Below, piece after piece: positions 16,526-24,534 of a stretch of DNA of 31,750 nt. Each line of letters begins with the position of its first letter. Position 1 is the stretch's first letter. Source of the stretch: WS-2 sp964650245. Its GTDB lineage: Bacteria; Eisenbacteria; RBG-16-71-46. Below the pieces are notes generated by a model. It was not told the origin of the DNA, did not search any database, and saw only the letters and a program-made list of their open reading frames with translations. The DNA lies in the NCBI GenBank assembly GCA_964650245.1, contig CAZYQK010000016.1, positions 1-31,750 on the forward strand, in the 5' to 3' direction. The position numbers were made by a program, and so were the translations under genes.

Positions 16526-16984
16526 CTAGCTCGCCGCGGCGAGCTCCTCGGGGGGACCGTGAAGCGCGTGGAGCCGGTCGCGCACGCGCTCGATGCGCGG
16601 CGCGCTCACCGTCTCGACCGAATAGCGTTCATCCCACGCCAGGTGGCCGCGCAGCCAGACCCGCAGCTCGGGAAACTGCGCGATCAGCGTCACCCCGGTG
16701 CGGCCCTTCAGCTCGCGCACCGCGCTTGCCACGCTGTGTGAGGGCTTGAGGCCCAGCAGCAGGTGAACGTGATCGGCGCCCGCCACCGCGTCGCTCAGCG
16801 TGTAGCCGCGCTCCTCGCACACTTGCTGGACCAGCGCCTGCAGTGCCCGGACGTGCCGATCCTTGAGCACCGGACGGCGGCCGCGCGTGTACCAGGTGAC
16901 CAGGTAGTGAAGCTGGCTGCGGTAGATCGGCTCCCAGCGGCCGTGCATTGCCTCACTCACTTCGGGAGCCAGCTCGTGGTTCAC
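16526..16984 (-). CDS. IS200/RAYT-like Y1 transposase homologue, catalytic Tyr apparently absent
   Basis: 152 residues from a GTG at 16984 with AGGAGG (16992-16997) seven bases upstream. The fold markers of the Y1_Tnp/HUH family are present: N-terminal LHYLVTWYTRGRRPVL, the metal-binding ADHVHLLL with H72 and H74, a LKGRTGVTLI block and WDERYSVETVS. In active IS200-type enzymes the nucleophilic Tyr comes about ten residues after this last block, in a helix; here that helix reads PRIERVRDRLHALHG and no Tyr occurs after Y121. That suggests an inactive or repurposed protein, unless a residue elsewhere substitutes. A strong hairpin (16487-16517) lies just downstream and lexA upstream. Single copy here; no flanking IS ends were identified. 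Confidence 0.8.
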   Translation of the reverse strand: MNHELAPEVSEAMHGRWEPIYRSQLHYLVTWYTRGRRPVLKDRHVRALQALVQQVCEERGYTLSDAVAGADHVHLLLGLKPSHSVASAVRELKGRTGVTLIAQFPELRVWLRGHLAWDERYSVETVSAPRIERVRDRLHALHGPPEELAAAS

Positions 16985-17033
16985 GGTCCTTCCTCCTGCG
17001 GGGATGATTGAACGTATGTGCAGCTCCGGTGCC

Positions 17034-17060
17034 TGAAAAACGGGAGCGGTGTGCTCCCGG
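17034..17060 (-). terminator. Rho-independent terminator of lexA
   Basis: Read on the minus strand: CGGGAGC-acacc-GCTCCCG followed directly by TTTTTC. A perfect seven-pair GC-rich stem, five-base loop and T-run are the textbook form, located about 50 bases beyond the lexA stop. It separates lexA from the RAYT-like gene. Confidence 0.8.
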
Positions 17061-17112
17061 GGGATATCGAGTGCGGCTTTTCCGATGCAGCCCTGCGGCC
17101 AACCGATGCCCT

Positions 17113-17715
17113 CTAGTTTCGAATGGTGCGGAGCACTCCCCGCACCACGCCCAGAATGCGGAACTCGCTCTCGGGCCCGACCACGATCGGCGCGTACCTG
17201 GGATTGGCGGCGACTAGCTCGATGTGACTGCGCTTCGGCTGGTAGTACTTGACCGTGGCCTCTTCACCCAGGAGCCCCACCACCATGTCGCCCGCTTCGG
17301 CCCGCTCCTGCTGGCGCACCACAACGTAGTCCCCCTCGAGAATCCCCGCGCGCTCCATACTGTCGCCGCGCACGCGCAACGCAAACATGCCGCTGATGTC
17401 GCCGAACACCTCGGAGGGTTCGAGCGTGCCCTCGAGCGACTCCTCGGCCAGGATGGGCTGGCCGGCGGCGACCCGCCCCAGGATTGGAATACCGCCGCTG
17501 CGGGCGGCCCGCGCGAGGCCTTCGATACCCCGGGAGATCTTGCCGCTGCGCCTGAGGTGGCCCGCCTTCTCCAGCAGGTTGAGGTAGTAACGCACGCCGT
17601 TGGTGGAGGAGATGCCGTACTCCTTGCCGATCTCGCGGATGGTGGGCGGGAAGCCGCGCTCGCGCGTGAAGCGCTGAATGAAGCCCAGGATTTCCCGCGC
17701 CCGGTCGTTCAACAT
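17113..17715 (-). CDS. lexA: SOS response repressor LexA
   Basis: 200 residues. LexA represses DNA-damage genes and self-cleaves when RecA filaments form. The N-terminal winged helix includes FPPTIREIGKEYGISSTNGVRYYL; the hinge carries the Ala84-Gly85 scissile bond (VAAGQPIL); the catalytic dyad is Ser119 (RGDSM) and Lys156 (EATVKYY). Counting from ATG 17715, these positions equal the E. coli numbering, which fixes this start over upstream in-frame codons; GGAGGGAG lies upstream. A sigma-70-like promoter with an operator-like palindrome in its spacer precedes it (17770-17799), and a terminator follows. Autorepression is expected. The recognition helix differs from E. coli LexA, in keeping with a different operator sequence. 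Confidence 0.96.
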   Translation of the reverse strand: MLNDRAREILGFIQRFTRERGFPPTIREIGKEYGISSTNGVRYYLNLLEKAGHLRRSGKISRGIEGLARAARSGGIPILGRVAAGQPILAEESLEGTLEPSEVFGDISGMFALRVRGDSMERAGILEGDYVVVRQQERAEAGDMVVGLLGEEATVKYYQPKRSHIELVAANPRYAPIVVGPESEFRILGVVRGVLRTIRN

Positions 17716-17769
17716 GAGGTTCGCTCCCTCCAAATGCAGTGGCCGATCGAGGGACCCGGCACGCGCAGC

Positions 17770-17799
17770 ACCATAGTGCACACGCGTGCAGCGGGTCAA
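17770..17799 (-). promoter_or_regulatory. lexA promoter with putative LexA operator in the spacer
   Basis: On the minus strand TTGACC (-35, plus coordinates 17794-17799) and TATGGT (-10, 17770-17775) are separated by 18 bases. The spacer contains the near-palindrome TGCACGCGTGTGCA (17777-17790): TGCAC and GTGCA arms around a short CGCGT centre. A repressor site between -35 and -10 is the classic autoregulatory arrangement. The operator sequence is proposed from symmetry and position only. Confidence 0.65.
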
Positions 17800-18279
17800 G
17801 AGGTATTTTCGGCGTGCTTCTGGGCCTGCTTGCGCGGCGGCTCACTGCGTCGAGACCGCGCGATGTGACGAAGTTTCCGGTGCGGCGAGCGATTGGTGCG
17901 GGAGACGCACAGCCCCGAGGGCCGTGGGGTCGTCGCGTCGACGACAGCGCTGGGAACCGCGTGGACAATGCGCGGCGAGCCAGACCGGATCCGCGCGGCC
18001 CGGCGCGGCCAGCGAGTCGCCGTTCGCCCATGCGATTGCGTGAGCGCCTCGCCTTCGTGCCGCGCGTGGTCCGTGGATTGCGATGGGCCCCTGGCGAGAT
18101 CGAAAGATCTCGACCACGACAGGCAAGGAGCGGCAGGTCGGGCCCGTGGCGGTTGCTCGCAATCGGGGGCCGGGTGGCCAAAGCGGACTCGCCTCCGCTG
18201 CCTTGTCGGTCGGGGATGGGCGCGGCCGCACAGCGGATCGGTGCGATCCGGCCCGGGCCCGTCGACGACTCGCCCGGGC
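17800..18279. other. Intergenic stretch without a supported gene
   Basis: About 480 bases between the lexA promoter and the 3' end of the TonB receptor gene. Several open frames cross it but none has a ribosome-binding site, recognisable domain or codon pattern like its neighbours. A small palindrome with GTCGTCG/CGACGAC arms (17930-17946) has no following T-run. Confidence 0.5.
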
Positions 18280-20376
18280 TCAACGCCAGCGCACCGAGAT
18301 TCCTCCCGAGTAGCTGCGAGGCAGGCCCGGTTCGTAGAAGCGGCCGCCCGTGCCGTTGATAAAGGTCGACGCGACGTACGCCTGGTCCGCCAGGTTCTGG
18401 CCCGCGACGAATGCGCGCAGCCGGGTCACCCCGACCGCGCGCGTGTACGACGCGGTCGCGCCGAGCAGCGTGTAGGGCAGCGTGCCGACGGTGTTGGCAT
18501 CGTCCGCGAAGTAGCCGTCCACGCTCTCGACGCTTCCTTCCAGCGCGAGGCCGCCACGCAGTGTCCACCGCGCGGAGCCGCTGAAGAGCTTGCCCGGGAG
18601 TCCGGCCACCTCTCGCCCGTCGAACACGAGATTGTCGCGCAGGTAGCGCAGGTATTCGTTGTCCGAGAGCGTGAGCGCACCCGCCAGCGCCAGCGGAGGG
18701 AGCGGCGACCACTCCAGTCCCAGTTCCAGCCCGCGCCGGCGGGTCCGGCCCGCGGTGAAGAAATACGCCCCGTCGTTCCAGGGAATGATGTCGTCCCGCA
18801 CCTCGATCCAGTAGAGCGCAACGTCGTAGCGCAGCGTCCCCGCGGCCCCCGAGGCGGGCAGCGTGCCCCGTCCGCCCAGCTCGTACGTGCTCGAGTGCGC
18901 GGGCTCGAGCAGCGGGTTCAGGCTGGTCGGGGGCACCGAGGGCGGCGGATCCACCTCGTTGAACGCGGGCGCCTCGACGCCCCCGCCGAGCGCCGCGTAG
19001 AGGGTGTGCTCGGCGGCCGTGAACGCGAGCGAGGCTTTCGGCGTCCAGCGCACGAAGCGCTTCGTCGCGTTCAGCGTGGGATCGGCGTGATCCTCGGCGA
19101 TGAACCACAGGTCGTCGTAGCGACCCGCGACGCGCGCCGACCAGCGCACGTGCCACCGAACCTCGGCCTGCACGAACCCGCCCGCGCTGCTCGCCCCCTC
19201 ACGCTTGTCCGCCAGCAGCGTCGTGCCGCGCCCTCCGGCGGGCGTCAGACTGTAGAACTGGATCGCCCCGTCCTGGTATGCCTCGTCCGCGCCTGCGCTC
19301 AGCGTGGCCTCGGTGCCGGGCGCGAGCGCTCGCGAGCCGCGATAGACGGCGGCCCCGCCGACGTGGTAGCGCGTGAAGTCGCGGAACCGCCCGCGCTCGG
19401 AGCGCTGGAGCATCTTGGGCTCGACGAAGAAGCTGGCCGACAGGCTCTGCGAGGTGCTCAGCGACTGGTCGAGCGTGGCGGCCACCCGTCCCTGGCGGTT
19501 GCGCCGGCGCTCGTCGCGCGTGACGTAGGACGGGTTCGCCCGGCGCGGGTCCGCGGCCACCTCGGCCGCGGTGAGCGCGCCCGGAAAGCGGTTGAGATCG
19601 CTCACGCCGTCGAGCAGGAGCACGAGGCGCGAGCGCGGGCCCAGCTCGCTCGCCAGTCGGAGCTGTGCGAGGCTGCGCGCGCCTTCGCTGTGACGCCTCC
19701 ATCCCTGGATGGTCGAGTTCGAGAGTGCGAGCACCGCGCGCGCCCGCCCGATCGGGAATCCCGCGGCGAGCTGCTCGCGGTGGAAGCCGAATTCCCCGCC
19801 CATCTCGCCGTACTCCAGGTAGGGGTCTTCGAATTCGAGATTGGTGCGGAGATTGACCACGCCGCCGGAGGCGTTTCCGTACACCGCCGAGGCGTTGCTG
19901 CGTGACACCTCGATGCGGTCGGCGAGCGCCAGATCCACGAGATCGAGCGCGGTGCGCCCGTCGGGCTCGGTCACCGGGACCCCGTCGGTGAGCACGCGGA
20001 TGCCGCGCATGCCGCCGACGTTCGAGCGGTCGCCGCTGCCGCGAGCGCCGAAGCCGCGGATGGTGAGCCGCACGTCCTGCGATCCCGCGCGGCTCTGGAT
20101 GAAGACGCCCGGCACGGCGCCGAGCGCGTCTTTGAGGCTCATGTTGCGGGTGTTGGCGTAGCGGTCGCGGCCGACGATGGAAAGTGCGGCCGGCGAGAAG
20201 CGGAGCAGCTCCGGAACGCGCGAGCCGACCACCGTCACTTCCGGAAGCGACACCACCGCGGTGTCCACGCGCGCCGCCAACGGCGGCGCGGAGGCGTGCA
20301 GCTGGGCCGCCAGCGGCGGGGTGATGAGAGCTATCCATCCGGCCAGGAGCATCCCGGCCGATCGCGAGATCGACAC
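18280..20376 (-). CDS. TonB-dependent outer-membrane receptor
   Basis: 698 residues from a GTG at 20376 with GAGGAGG just upstream. A signal peptide (LLAGWIALITPPLAAQ) is followed by a TonB-box-like EVTVVGS near residue 46, a plug domain with DALGAVPGVFIQ, DVRLTIRGFG, RIEVSRSNASAVYGNAS and GGVVNLRT, then a long beta-barrel region. The end, SYSGGISVRWR, has the aromatic residue near the C-terminus needed for barrel insertion. These receptors import siderophores, metal complexes, cobalamin or glycans using TonB energy; the ligand cannot be read from sequence. It follows a small secreted Ig-like protein by 54 bases on the same strand, so the two are probably co-transcribed. No TonB/ExbBD genes are in the window. 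Confidence 0.93.
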   Translation of the reverse strand: MSISRSAGMLLAGWIALITPPLAAQLHASAPPLAARVDTAVVSLPEVTVVGSRVPELLRFSPAALSIVGRDRYANTRNMSLKDALGAVPGVFIQSRAGSQDVRLTIRGFGARGSGDRSNVGGMRGIRVLTDGVPVTEPDGRTALDLVDLALADRIEVSRSNASAVYGNASGGVVNLRTNLEFEDPYLEYGEMGGEFGFHREQLAAGFPIGRARAVLALSNSTIQGWRRHSEGARSLAQLRLASELGPRSRLVLLLDGVSDLNRFPGALTAAEVAADPRRANPSYVTRDERRRNRQGRVAATLDQSLSTSQSLSASFFVEPKMLQRSERGRFRDFTRYHVGGAAVYRGSRALAPGTEATLSAGADEAYQDGAIQFYSLTPAGGRGTTLLADKREGASSAGGFVQAEVRWHVRWSARVAGRYDDLWFIAEDHADPTLNATKRFVRWTPKASLAFTAAEHTLYAALGGGVEAPAFNEVDPPPSVPPTSLNPLLEPAHSSTYELGGRGTLPASGAAGTLRYDVALYWIEVRDDIIPWNDGAYFFTAGRTRRRGLELGLEWSPLPPLALAGALTLSDNEYLRYLRDNLVFDGREVAGLPGKLFSGSARWTLRGGLALEGSVESVDGYFADDANTVGTLPYTLLGATASYTRAVGVTRLRAFVAGQNLADQAYVASTFINGTGGRFYEPGLPRSYSGGISVRWR

Positions 20377-20430
20377 GATTCCCTCCTCGGTTGTCGTGGA
20401 TAGACCGACGGTGAACGAGAGGAAGGAATC

Positions 20431-21096
20431 TCAGGCGCGCAGCGGGACGAACCTCGGAATGGAATCGATGCGCGGCGCGGGCTGTTGGAACGGGGTCCCG
20501 TGTGCGACACGATGGTCGCGATGCGCGACGCGGGAGGCGCGCGCGGAGTCCTGGCGCGGCGACGGCGCGAGGGCCCCCACCGGTCGCGCGGCGGCGAGCG
20601 AGGCCGCGGGCGCCGTGAGGCCGCACGCCGGCCCCGAGGTGCCCCGCGCGAGCCCGGCCCACCAGCCGTTCTCGTGGAACTGGTCGAACTCGGGGCTGAG
20701 ATCGCTGCGCCCCACGATCGCGAACCGCGCGCTCGGCTCGACCTCGATCTCGCGGCCACCGATGCCCAGCCGGAGCCGCAGCCGCGCGTCGCTCGTCGCC
20801 AGGTTCGGCACCCGCCACAGGTAACGGCCCGCGTGAGGGTCGCACTCGGGCGTGACGCGCACGCTGAAGCACCGCCCGCCGTCGAGCGAAAGCAGGATCT
20901 CCAGCTCCTCGACTCCGGGCGGCAGACCGCCCCAGCGAACTTCGACCGTTTCGCCGGCGCGCAGCGTGGCGGCCGGGAGAGTGACGCGAGCCTGGCCGGC
21001 ATCCTTCGCGGCACTGGCCTGCACGGGAAGTAGCGCGAGGCCGGTCGCCAGGGTCGCGACGGCCAACGCGCGCCGGGTGATCACGGATGAATGCAC
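20431..21096 (-). CDS. Small secreted Ig/fibronectin-like protein upstream of the TonB receptor
   Basis: 221 residues from a GTG at 21096; the ribosome-binding site is weak and another GTG lies at 21081. A signal peptide (RRALAVATLATGLALLPVQASA) leads into one beta-sandwich domain of the type G-x-T-V-x-V-x-W ... LSLDGG ... YLWRVP ... ARLRLRLG, the pattern of extracellular Ser/Thr-rich Ig-like domains. A segment SPEFDQFHENGWW and a Pro/Arg-rich tail containing HRDHRVAHG follow. No enzyme motif is seen. Its position 54 bases before the receptor suggests a shared transcript and perhaps ligand capture at the surface, which is inference. It is divergent from the PilZ gene, with about 185 bases between starts. 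Confidence 0.7.
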   Translation of the reverse strand: MHSSVITRRALAVATLATGLALLPVQASAAKDAGQARVTLPAATLRAGETVEVRWGGLPPGVEELEILLSLDGGRCFSVRVTPECDPHAGRYLWRVPNLATSDARLRLRLGIGGREIEVEPSARFAIVGRSDLSPEFDQFHENGWWAGLARGTSGPACGLTAPAASLAAARPVGALAPSPRQDSARASRVAHRDHRVAHGTPFQQPAPRIDSIPRFVPLRA

Positions 21097-21280
21097 GCGG
21101 GAAGAATAGCCCAACCGGGTTGAATTCCGCCTGAGTCCCCGGAGTCCCGGCGTCGTGGTCGTGGCCACCCCGCCCCCGGAACCAGGCCCTTCAGGGGGCG
21201 GTCCGGGAGGCCGATTCACCACGGGAAGAACGCCTCGAAGCCCCGGCCCCAAGCCTCGAGCCAGCACAGGGAGCTCCCGC

Positions 21281-22603
21281 TTGAACTCCATCCCGTCACC
21301 CTGGCAGAGCCTGCTCGAGCCCTACCGCAGGGGCGATTGGCACGAGTGCATCGATCTCCTCCGCCCCCACGTCGATGCGGAGCCCGACGAGCTGGGGAGC
21401 CGTCTGCTGCTCGCGGCCCTTTACCTGCGTGCCGAAAACCGCGGACTGGCCCAGGTCCACGTCGAGCACGTGCTGCCTCTGGCGGTGGGCCAGCGCGACC
21501 TGTTCCGCGCGCTCGGGGCGCAGCGGCTGCTCGACCAGTTGAATTCCACGGCAAGCGCCCACAGCAAGCGATACCTGGCGATCCATCGGTGGTTCAGCGC
21601 GCTGGGCAGGGTGACCGGCGGCGCGGGGAGCCGCGAGGCCGCCGGCGAACCCGCCCGCGCCGCGCTCTCTTCCGCGGCGCTGCTTCGGCTCGCCCCGCGC
21701 GATTTCCATCGCGTGGCGGAGGCGTGCCGGATCGAGGACCTCGTGCTCGAGCCGCGCGACCTGGCGTGCGATCCCGACGAAGCGCGCGTGGTGCTCTACG
21801 GCCGCGTGCGGTGGTCGGTGATTCCGGACGGTGATGGCCCGTTCGTCGAGCTCACGGCCGAAGCGGGCGGCGTGATCGCGCCCGGCACCGGAGCGCCGGC
21901 GAGCGCCCGGCTCAGGCTCGCGCCCGAGCTGCCGTCGGCCTGTCTCACGTTCGACCTCGAGACCCTGCGTGCTCTCACGCCGGGCGCCGGACCCGACGCC
22001 GCATCCACGCGGCCCGCCCGCCCGGCAGGGGCGGTGAAGCCGGCCACGCGCGCCGCGCCCGGGGCGCGCCGGGTCGAGCGCCCGGTGCCCGATCCGGTCG
22101 CCGAGCCTATGCTCGCGGTCAACGCGCCCATCGAGCGCCGGCGCGGCACACGGGTCACGGTCGCGTTCGAGTCGCGCGTCGCGCTGCTCGGCGTCGCGGG
22201 AAACCGGGTCGCCCCGTTTGGCGGCCGGCTGGTGGATCTGTCACCCGCCGGCATGGGGGTGGGATTCCCGCCTGGCGAGCTGCGGCACCTGCGCGACGCT
22301 CTCGAAGGTGCGCTCATCACCATCGAGCTCAAGCTGCCGGGACGCGGCGCGCCGCTCGGGCTCACCGCCCGGGTTCGCTGGGTGTCGTTCGAGCCCCAGG
22401 GAGTATCAGGTGGCGACGGCCTCGCGCGGCTCGGGCTCGAGTTCGTGCTGCTGAGTGCCAGGGCGCGCGCGCGCATTCGGGAGGTGCTGATCCATGCCGC
22501 GCGCCAGGGCCGGACGCTGGGCGCCGCACCCACGACCTCCACCGCCCCCGGCGGCGCTTCGGCATCGGGAAAAGCACTCGACGGAGGCAAACGGGCGGCC
22601 TAG
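21281..22603 (+). CDS. PilZ domain protein with helical N-terminal region
   Basis: 440 residues from a TTG at 21281, preferred for AGGGAG (21268-21273) seven bases upstream; the frame is open from GTG 21155, but the added 42 residues are Pro/Gly-rich filler. The N-terminal 110 residues look like TPR-type helices (RRGDWHECIDLLRPHVDAEP). A central beta-rich stretch and a Pro/Ala linker follow. The C-terminal PilZ domain shows RRRGTR (from residue 286) and DLSPAG (from 319), the two halves of the cyclic-di-GMP-binding signature, then WVSFEPQG and LGLEFV. PilZ proteins transmit cyclic-di-GMP level to motility, adhesion or exopolysaccharide systems. No such genes are adjacent, so the output is unknown. 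Confidence 0.82.
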   Translation: MNSIPSPWQSLLEPYRRGDWHECIDLLRPHVDAEPDELGSRLLLAALYLRAENRGLAQVHVEHVLPLAVGQRDLFRALGAQRLLDQLNSTASAHSKRYLAIHRWFSALGRVTGGAGSREAAGEPARAALSSAALLRLAPRDFHRVAEACRIEDLVLEPRDLACDPDEARVVLYGRVRWSVIPDGDGPFVELTAEAGGVIAPGTGAPASARLRLAPELPSACLTFDLETLRALTPGAGPDAASTRPARPAGAVKPATRAAPGARRVERPVPDPVAEPMLAVNAPIERRRGTRVTVAFESRVALLGVAGNRVAPFGGRLVDLSPAGMGVGFPPGELRHLRDALEGALITIELKLPGRGAPLGLTARVRWVSFEPQGVSGGDGLARLGLEFVLLSARARARIREVLIHAARQGRTLGAAPTTSTAPGGASASGKALDGGKRAA

Positions 22604-22663
22604 TCTCTGCTGCCCGCGACCGCACCGCGCGACATCCGACTCGCGGCGCGGTCCGCCTCCAAC

Positions 22664-23575
22664 ATGACGGCCTCCACCCTTCCGCTCTCGCCCGCAGCGC
22701 GCCTGCGCACGTACGCCTCGTTCGTGCGCTTCGAGCACACGCTGTTCTCGCTGCCGCTGATCCTGGCCGGCATCTTCAGCGCGCCCGGGCCCGCGATGCC
22801 GCCCTCGCGCTGGGGGCTGATCGCGCTCGCCGCGGTCTCCGCGCGCACCGCGGCGATGGCGCTGAACCGCCTGATCGACCGCCGGCTCGACGCGTTGAAC
22901 CCGCGCACCCGGACGCGCGAATTGCCGGCTGGAAGGATGAGGCTCGCCGAGGCGTGGGGGCTGCTCGCGGTGAGCGTGGTCCTCTACTTCGCTGCCTGCG
23001 GTGCGCTCGGCCCGTGGTTCTTCAGGGTAGCGTTCGTGCCGCTCGTGGTATTCACGGCCTATCCCTACCTCAAGCGTTTCACGCCCTTCTGCCACTTCGG
23101 CGTGGGGGCGGCGCTGGCGCTGGCACCGCTCGCGGGCTATGCGGCGGCGCATCCCGATCTCGCTCGGCCCGGAGCCGCGCTGTGGCTCGCGGCCTTCGCG
23201 CTGTGCTGGGTGAGCGGCTTCGACATCATCTACGCCACGCTCGACGAGGCTTTCGATCGCGAGCACGGCGTGCGCTCGATGGTGGCGTGGCTGGGGCGCG
23301 ATCGCGCGCTGCGCGTGTCCGGCCTGCTACATCTGCTGGCGTTCGCGTGCCTCGCGCTGGCGCCGGTGGTCGGCGCGAACTTCCGGGGGCTTCATCCCGC
23401 GAGCCCCTCGCTGGTCGGGACCGGGCTGACCGCGCTGACGCTGGGCGCGGTGGGCGTCCTGCTGTTCCTCGAGCAGCGCTGGGCCGAGAACGTGAACCTC
23501 GCGTTCTTCAAGGTGAACGTCTGGGTGGGCGCCGCGGTGCTGCTCACCATTCTCGCTTCGCGCTACCCGGGCTGA
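22664..23575 (+). CDS. UbiA-family prenyltransferase, probably MqnP-like (menaquinone synthesis)
   Basis: 303 residues with eight to nine hydrophobic segments. UbiA enzymes transfer a polyprenyl chain to an aromatic acid in the inner membrane. Both Mg-diphosphate motifs are visible: NRLIDRRLDALNPRT (from residue 68; D72, D76) and DIIYATLDEAFD (from 187; D187, D194, D198). Other family blocks are SFVRFEHTLFSLPLIL and YPYLKRFTPFCHFGVG. Close linkage with ubiX and ubiD homologues matches the futalosine route, in which MqnP prenylates dihydroxy-6-naphthoate and UbiX/UbiD-like enzymes decarboxylate; 4-hydroxybenzoate as substrate cannot be excluded. Four bases separate it from ubiX. Confidence 0.88.
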   Translation: MTASTLPLSPAARLRTYASFVRFEHTLFSLPLILAGIFSAPGPAMPPSRWGLIALAAVSARTAAMALNRLIDRRLDALNPRTRTRELPAGRMRLAEAWGLLAVSVVLYFAACGALGPWFFRVAFVPLVVFTAYPYLKRFTPFCHFGVGAALALAPLAGYAAAHPDLARPGAALWLAAFALCWVSGFDIIYATLDEAFDREHGVRSMVAWLGRDRALRVSGLLHLLAFACLALAPVVGANFRGLHPASPSLVGTGLTALTLGAVGVLLFLEQRWAENVNLAFFKVNVWVGAAVLLTILASRYPG

Positions 23576-23579
23576 CGCG

Positions 23580-24134
23580 ATGGCGCGCTATCTCATCGGC
23601 ATGACCGGCGCTTCGGGGAGCGCCTTCGGCGTCGACTTCGTGAAGCGCTGCGCGGGCGAGAAGTACCTGGTGCTCTCCGACTGGGCGCGCCAGGTGCTGC
23701 ACTCGGAGACCGGCTTGAAGCCCTCGGACCTCGAGCCGCACGTCAAGAAGATCTTCGCCGACGCCGACCTCGCCGCGCCGTTCTCCTCGGGCTCCAACCG
23801 CTACGACGCGTTCGTCATCGTGCCGTGCAGCGTCTCGACCCTGGCCAAGATCGCGGCCGGGATCGCGGACACCCTCATCACGCGTGCGGCCGCGGTCGCG
23901 CTCAAGGAGCGCATGCGCATGGTAGTGTGCGTGCGCGAGACGCCGCTCAGCTCGATTGCGCTCGAGAACGCGCTCAAGCTCTCGCGCGAAGGCGTGACGG
24001 TGATGCCGATCTCGCCGCCCTGGTATCGCAATCCGAAAAACATCGAAGAGCTGGTCGCGGGCTTCACCGACAAGGTGCTGGCACTGCTCGGCGAGCGCGC
24101 GGGCCCGGGCTGGCGGGAAGAGGAGCTGGAGTAG
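23580..24134 (+). CDS. ubiX: Flavin prenyltransferase UbiX
   Basis: 184 residues. UbiX joins dimethylallyl phosphate to FMN, making the prenylated FMN cofactor required by UbiD decarboxylases. The N-terminal flavodoxin-like motif LIGMTGASGSAFGVDF and the family blocks VIVPCSVSTLAKIAAGIADTL, ITRAAAVALKERMRMVVCVRETPLSS (both split here for brevity) and MPISPPWYRNPK are present, including the conserved Ser in PCS and the final PPWY element. It starts four bases after the UbiA-family gene, and its natural client, a UbiD homologue, lies about 2.4 kb downstream beyond a kinase gene. Symbol ubiX is used in the broad sense; in futalosine organisms the same role is sometimes named mqnM. Confidence 0.93.
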   Translation: MARYLIGMTGASGSAFGVDFVKRCAGEKYLVLSDWARQVLHSETGLKPSDLEPHVKKIFADADLAAPFSSGSNRYDAFVIVPCSVSTLAKIAAGIADTLITRAAAVALKERMRMVVCVRETPLSSIALENALKLSREGVTVMPISPPWYRNPKNIEELVAGFTDKVLALLGERAGPGWREEELE

Positions 24135-24153
24135 ACAGTCGCCGGGAGGCCGC

Positions 24154-24534
24154 TTGATCGGCACCACCATTTCGCACTTTCGCGTCACCGGCACGCTTGG
24201 TGCGGGCGGGATGGGGGTGGTCTACCGGGCGCGCGACGAAACGCTGGGGCGCGAGGTGGCGCTCAAGCTCCTGCCCGCGGACGCGGTCGCCGACCCGGAT
24301 GCGCGCGCGCGCCTGCTGCGCGAGGCGCGCACCGCCTCCGCGCTCGGGCATCCCGGGATCTGCGCCGTCCACGAAGTGGGCGAGGACCGCGGGCAGGTGT
24401 TCATCGCGATGGAGCTGATCGCCGGGCGCCCGCTCGGCGAGCGCATTCCCGCCCACGGTCTGCCCGCCGCGACCGCGATCGACTACGGCGTCCAGATCGC
24501 GGCGGCGCTCGCCCACGGCACGAGCGCGGCGTGA
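24154..24534 (+). CDS. Ser/Thr protein kinase, N-terminal fragment (frame broken)
   Basis: From a TTG at 24154 with GGGAGG (24144-24149) upstream. This part is the kinase N-lobe: glycine-rich loop LGAGGMGVVYRA (from residue 15), the ATP lysine in VALKLL, the helix-C glutamate in LLREAR and the hinge FIAMELI. It then runs into AAALAHGTSAA and stops. The next codons in another frame continue the kinase exactly at VIHRDLKTSN. Inserting one base within about 24516-24518 restores the expected A-H-x-H-E-R-G-V-I-H-R-D. So this is one gene of about 792 residues interrupted by a single-base loss, either a true mutation or a sequencing error. Confidence 0.85.
   Translation: MIGTTISHFRVTGTLGAGGMGVVYRARDETLGREVALKLLPADAVADPDARARLLREARTASALGHPGICAVHEVGEDRGQVFIAMELIAGRPLGERIPAHGLPAATAIDYGVQIAAALAHGTSAA

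Noticed and set aside
16528..16545. Perfect 18-base palindrome AGCTCGCCGCGGCGAGCT
   Set aside because: It is the coding end of the RAYT-like gene (ELAAAS-stop) in GC-rich codons; symmetry may be incidental, though it adjoins the hairpin reported separately.
17893..19905. Plus-strand open frame of 670 codons across the TonB receptor gene
   Set aside because: It lies opposite the receptor gene, which has a signal peptide, plug and barrel motifs; the antisense frame is Arg/Ala-rich with no domain, as expected from high-GC codon shadows.
19199..20872. Minus-strand open frame of 557 codons in another frame
   Set aside because: Spans parts of both the secreted Ig-like gene and the TonB receptor in a frame with no family motifs.
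24511..24534. Programmed ribosomal frameshift in the kinase
   Set aside because: No slippery sequence or stimulatory structure is visible and related kinases are single-frame, so mutation or sequence error is simpler.
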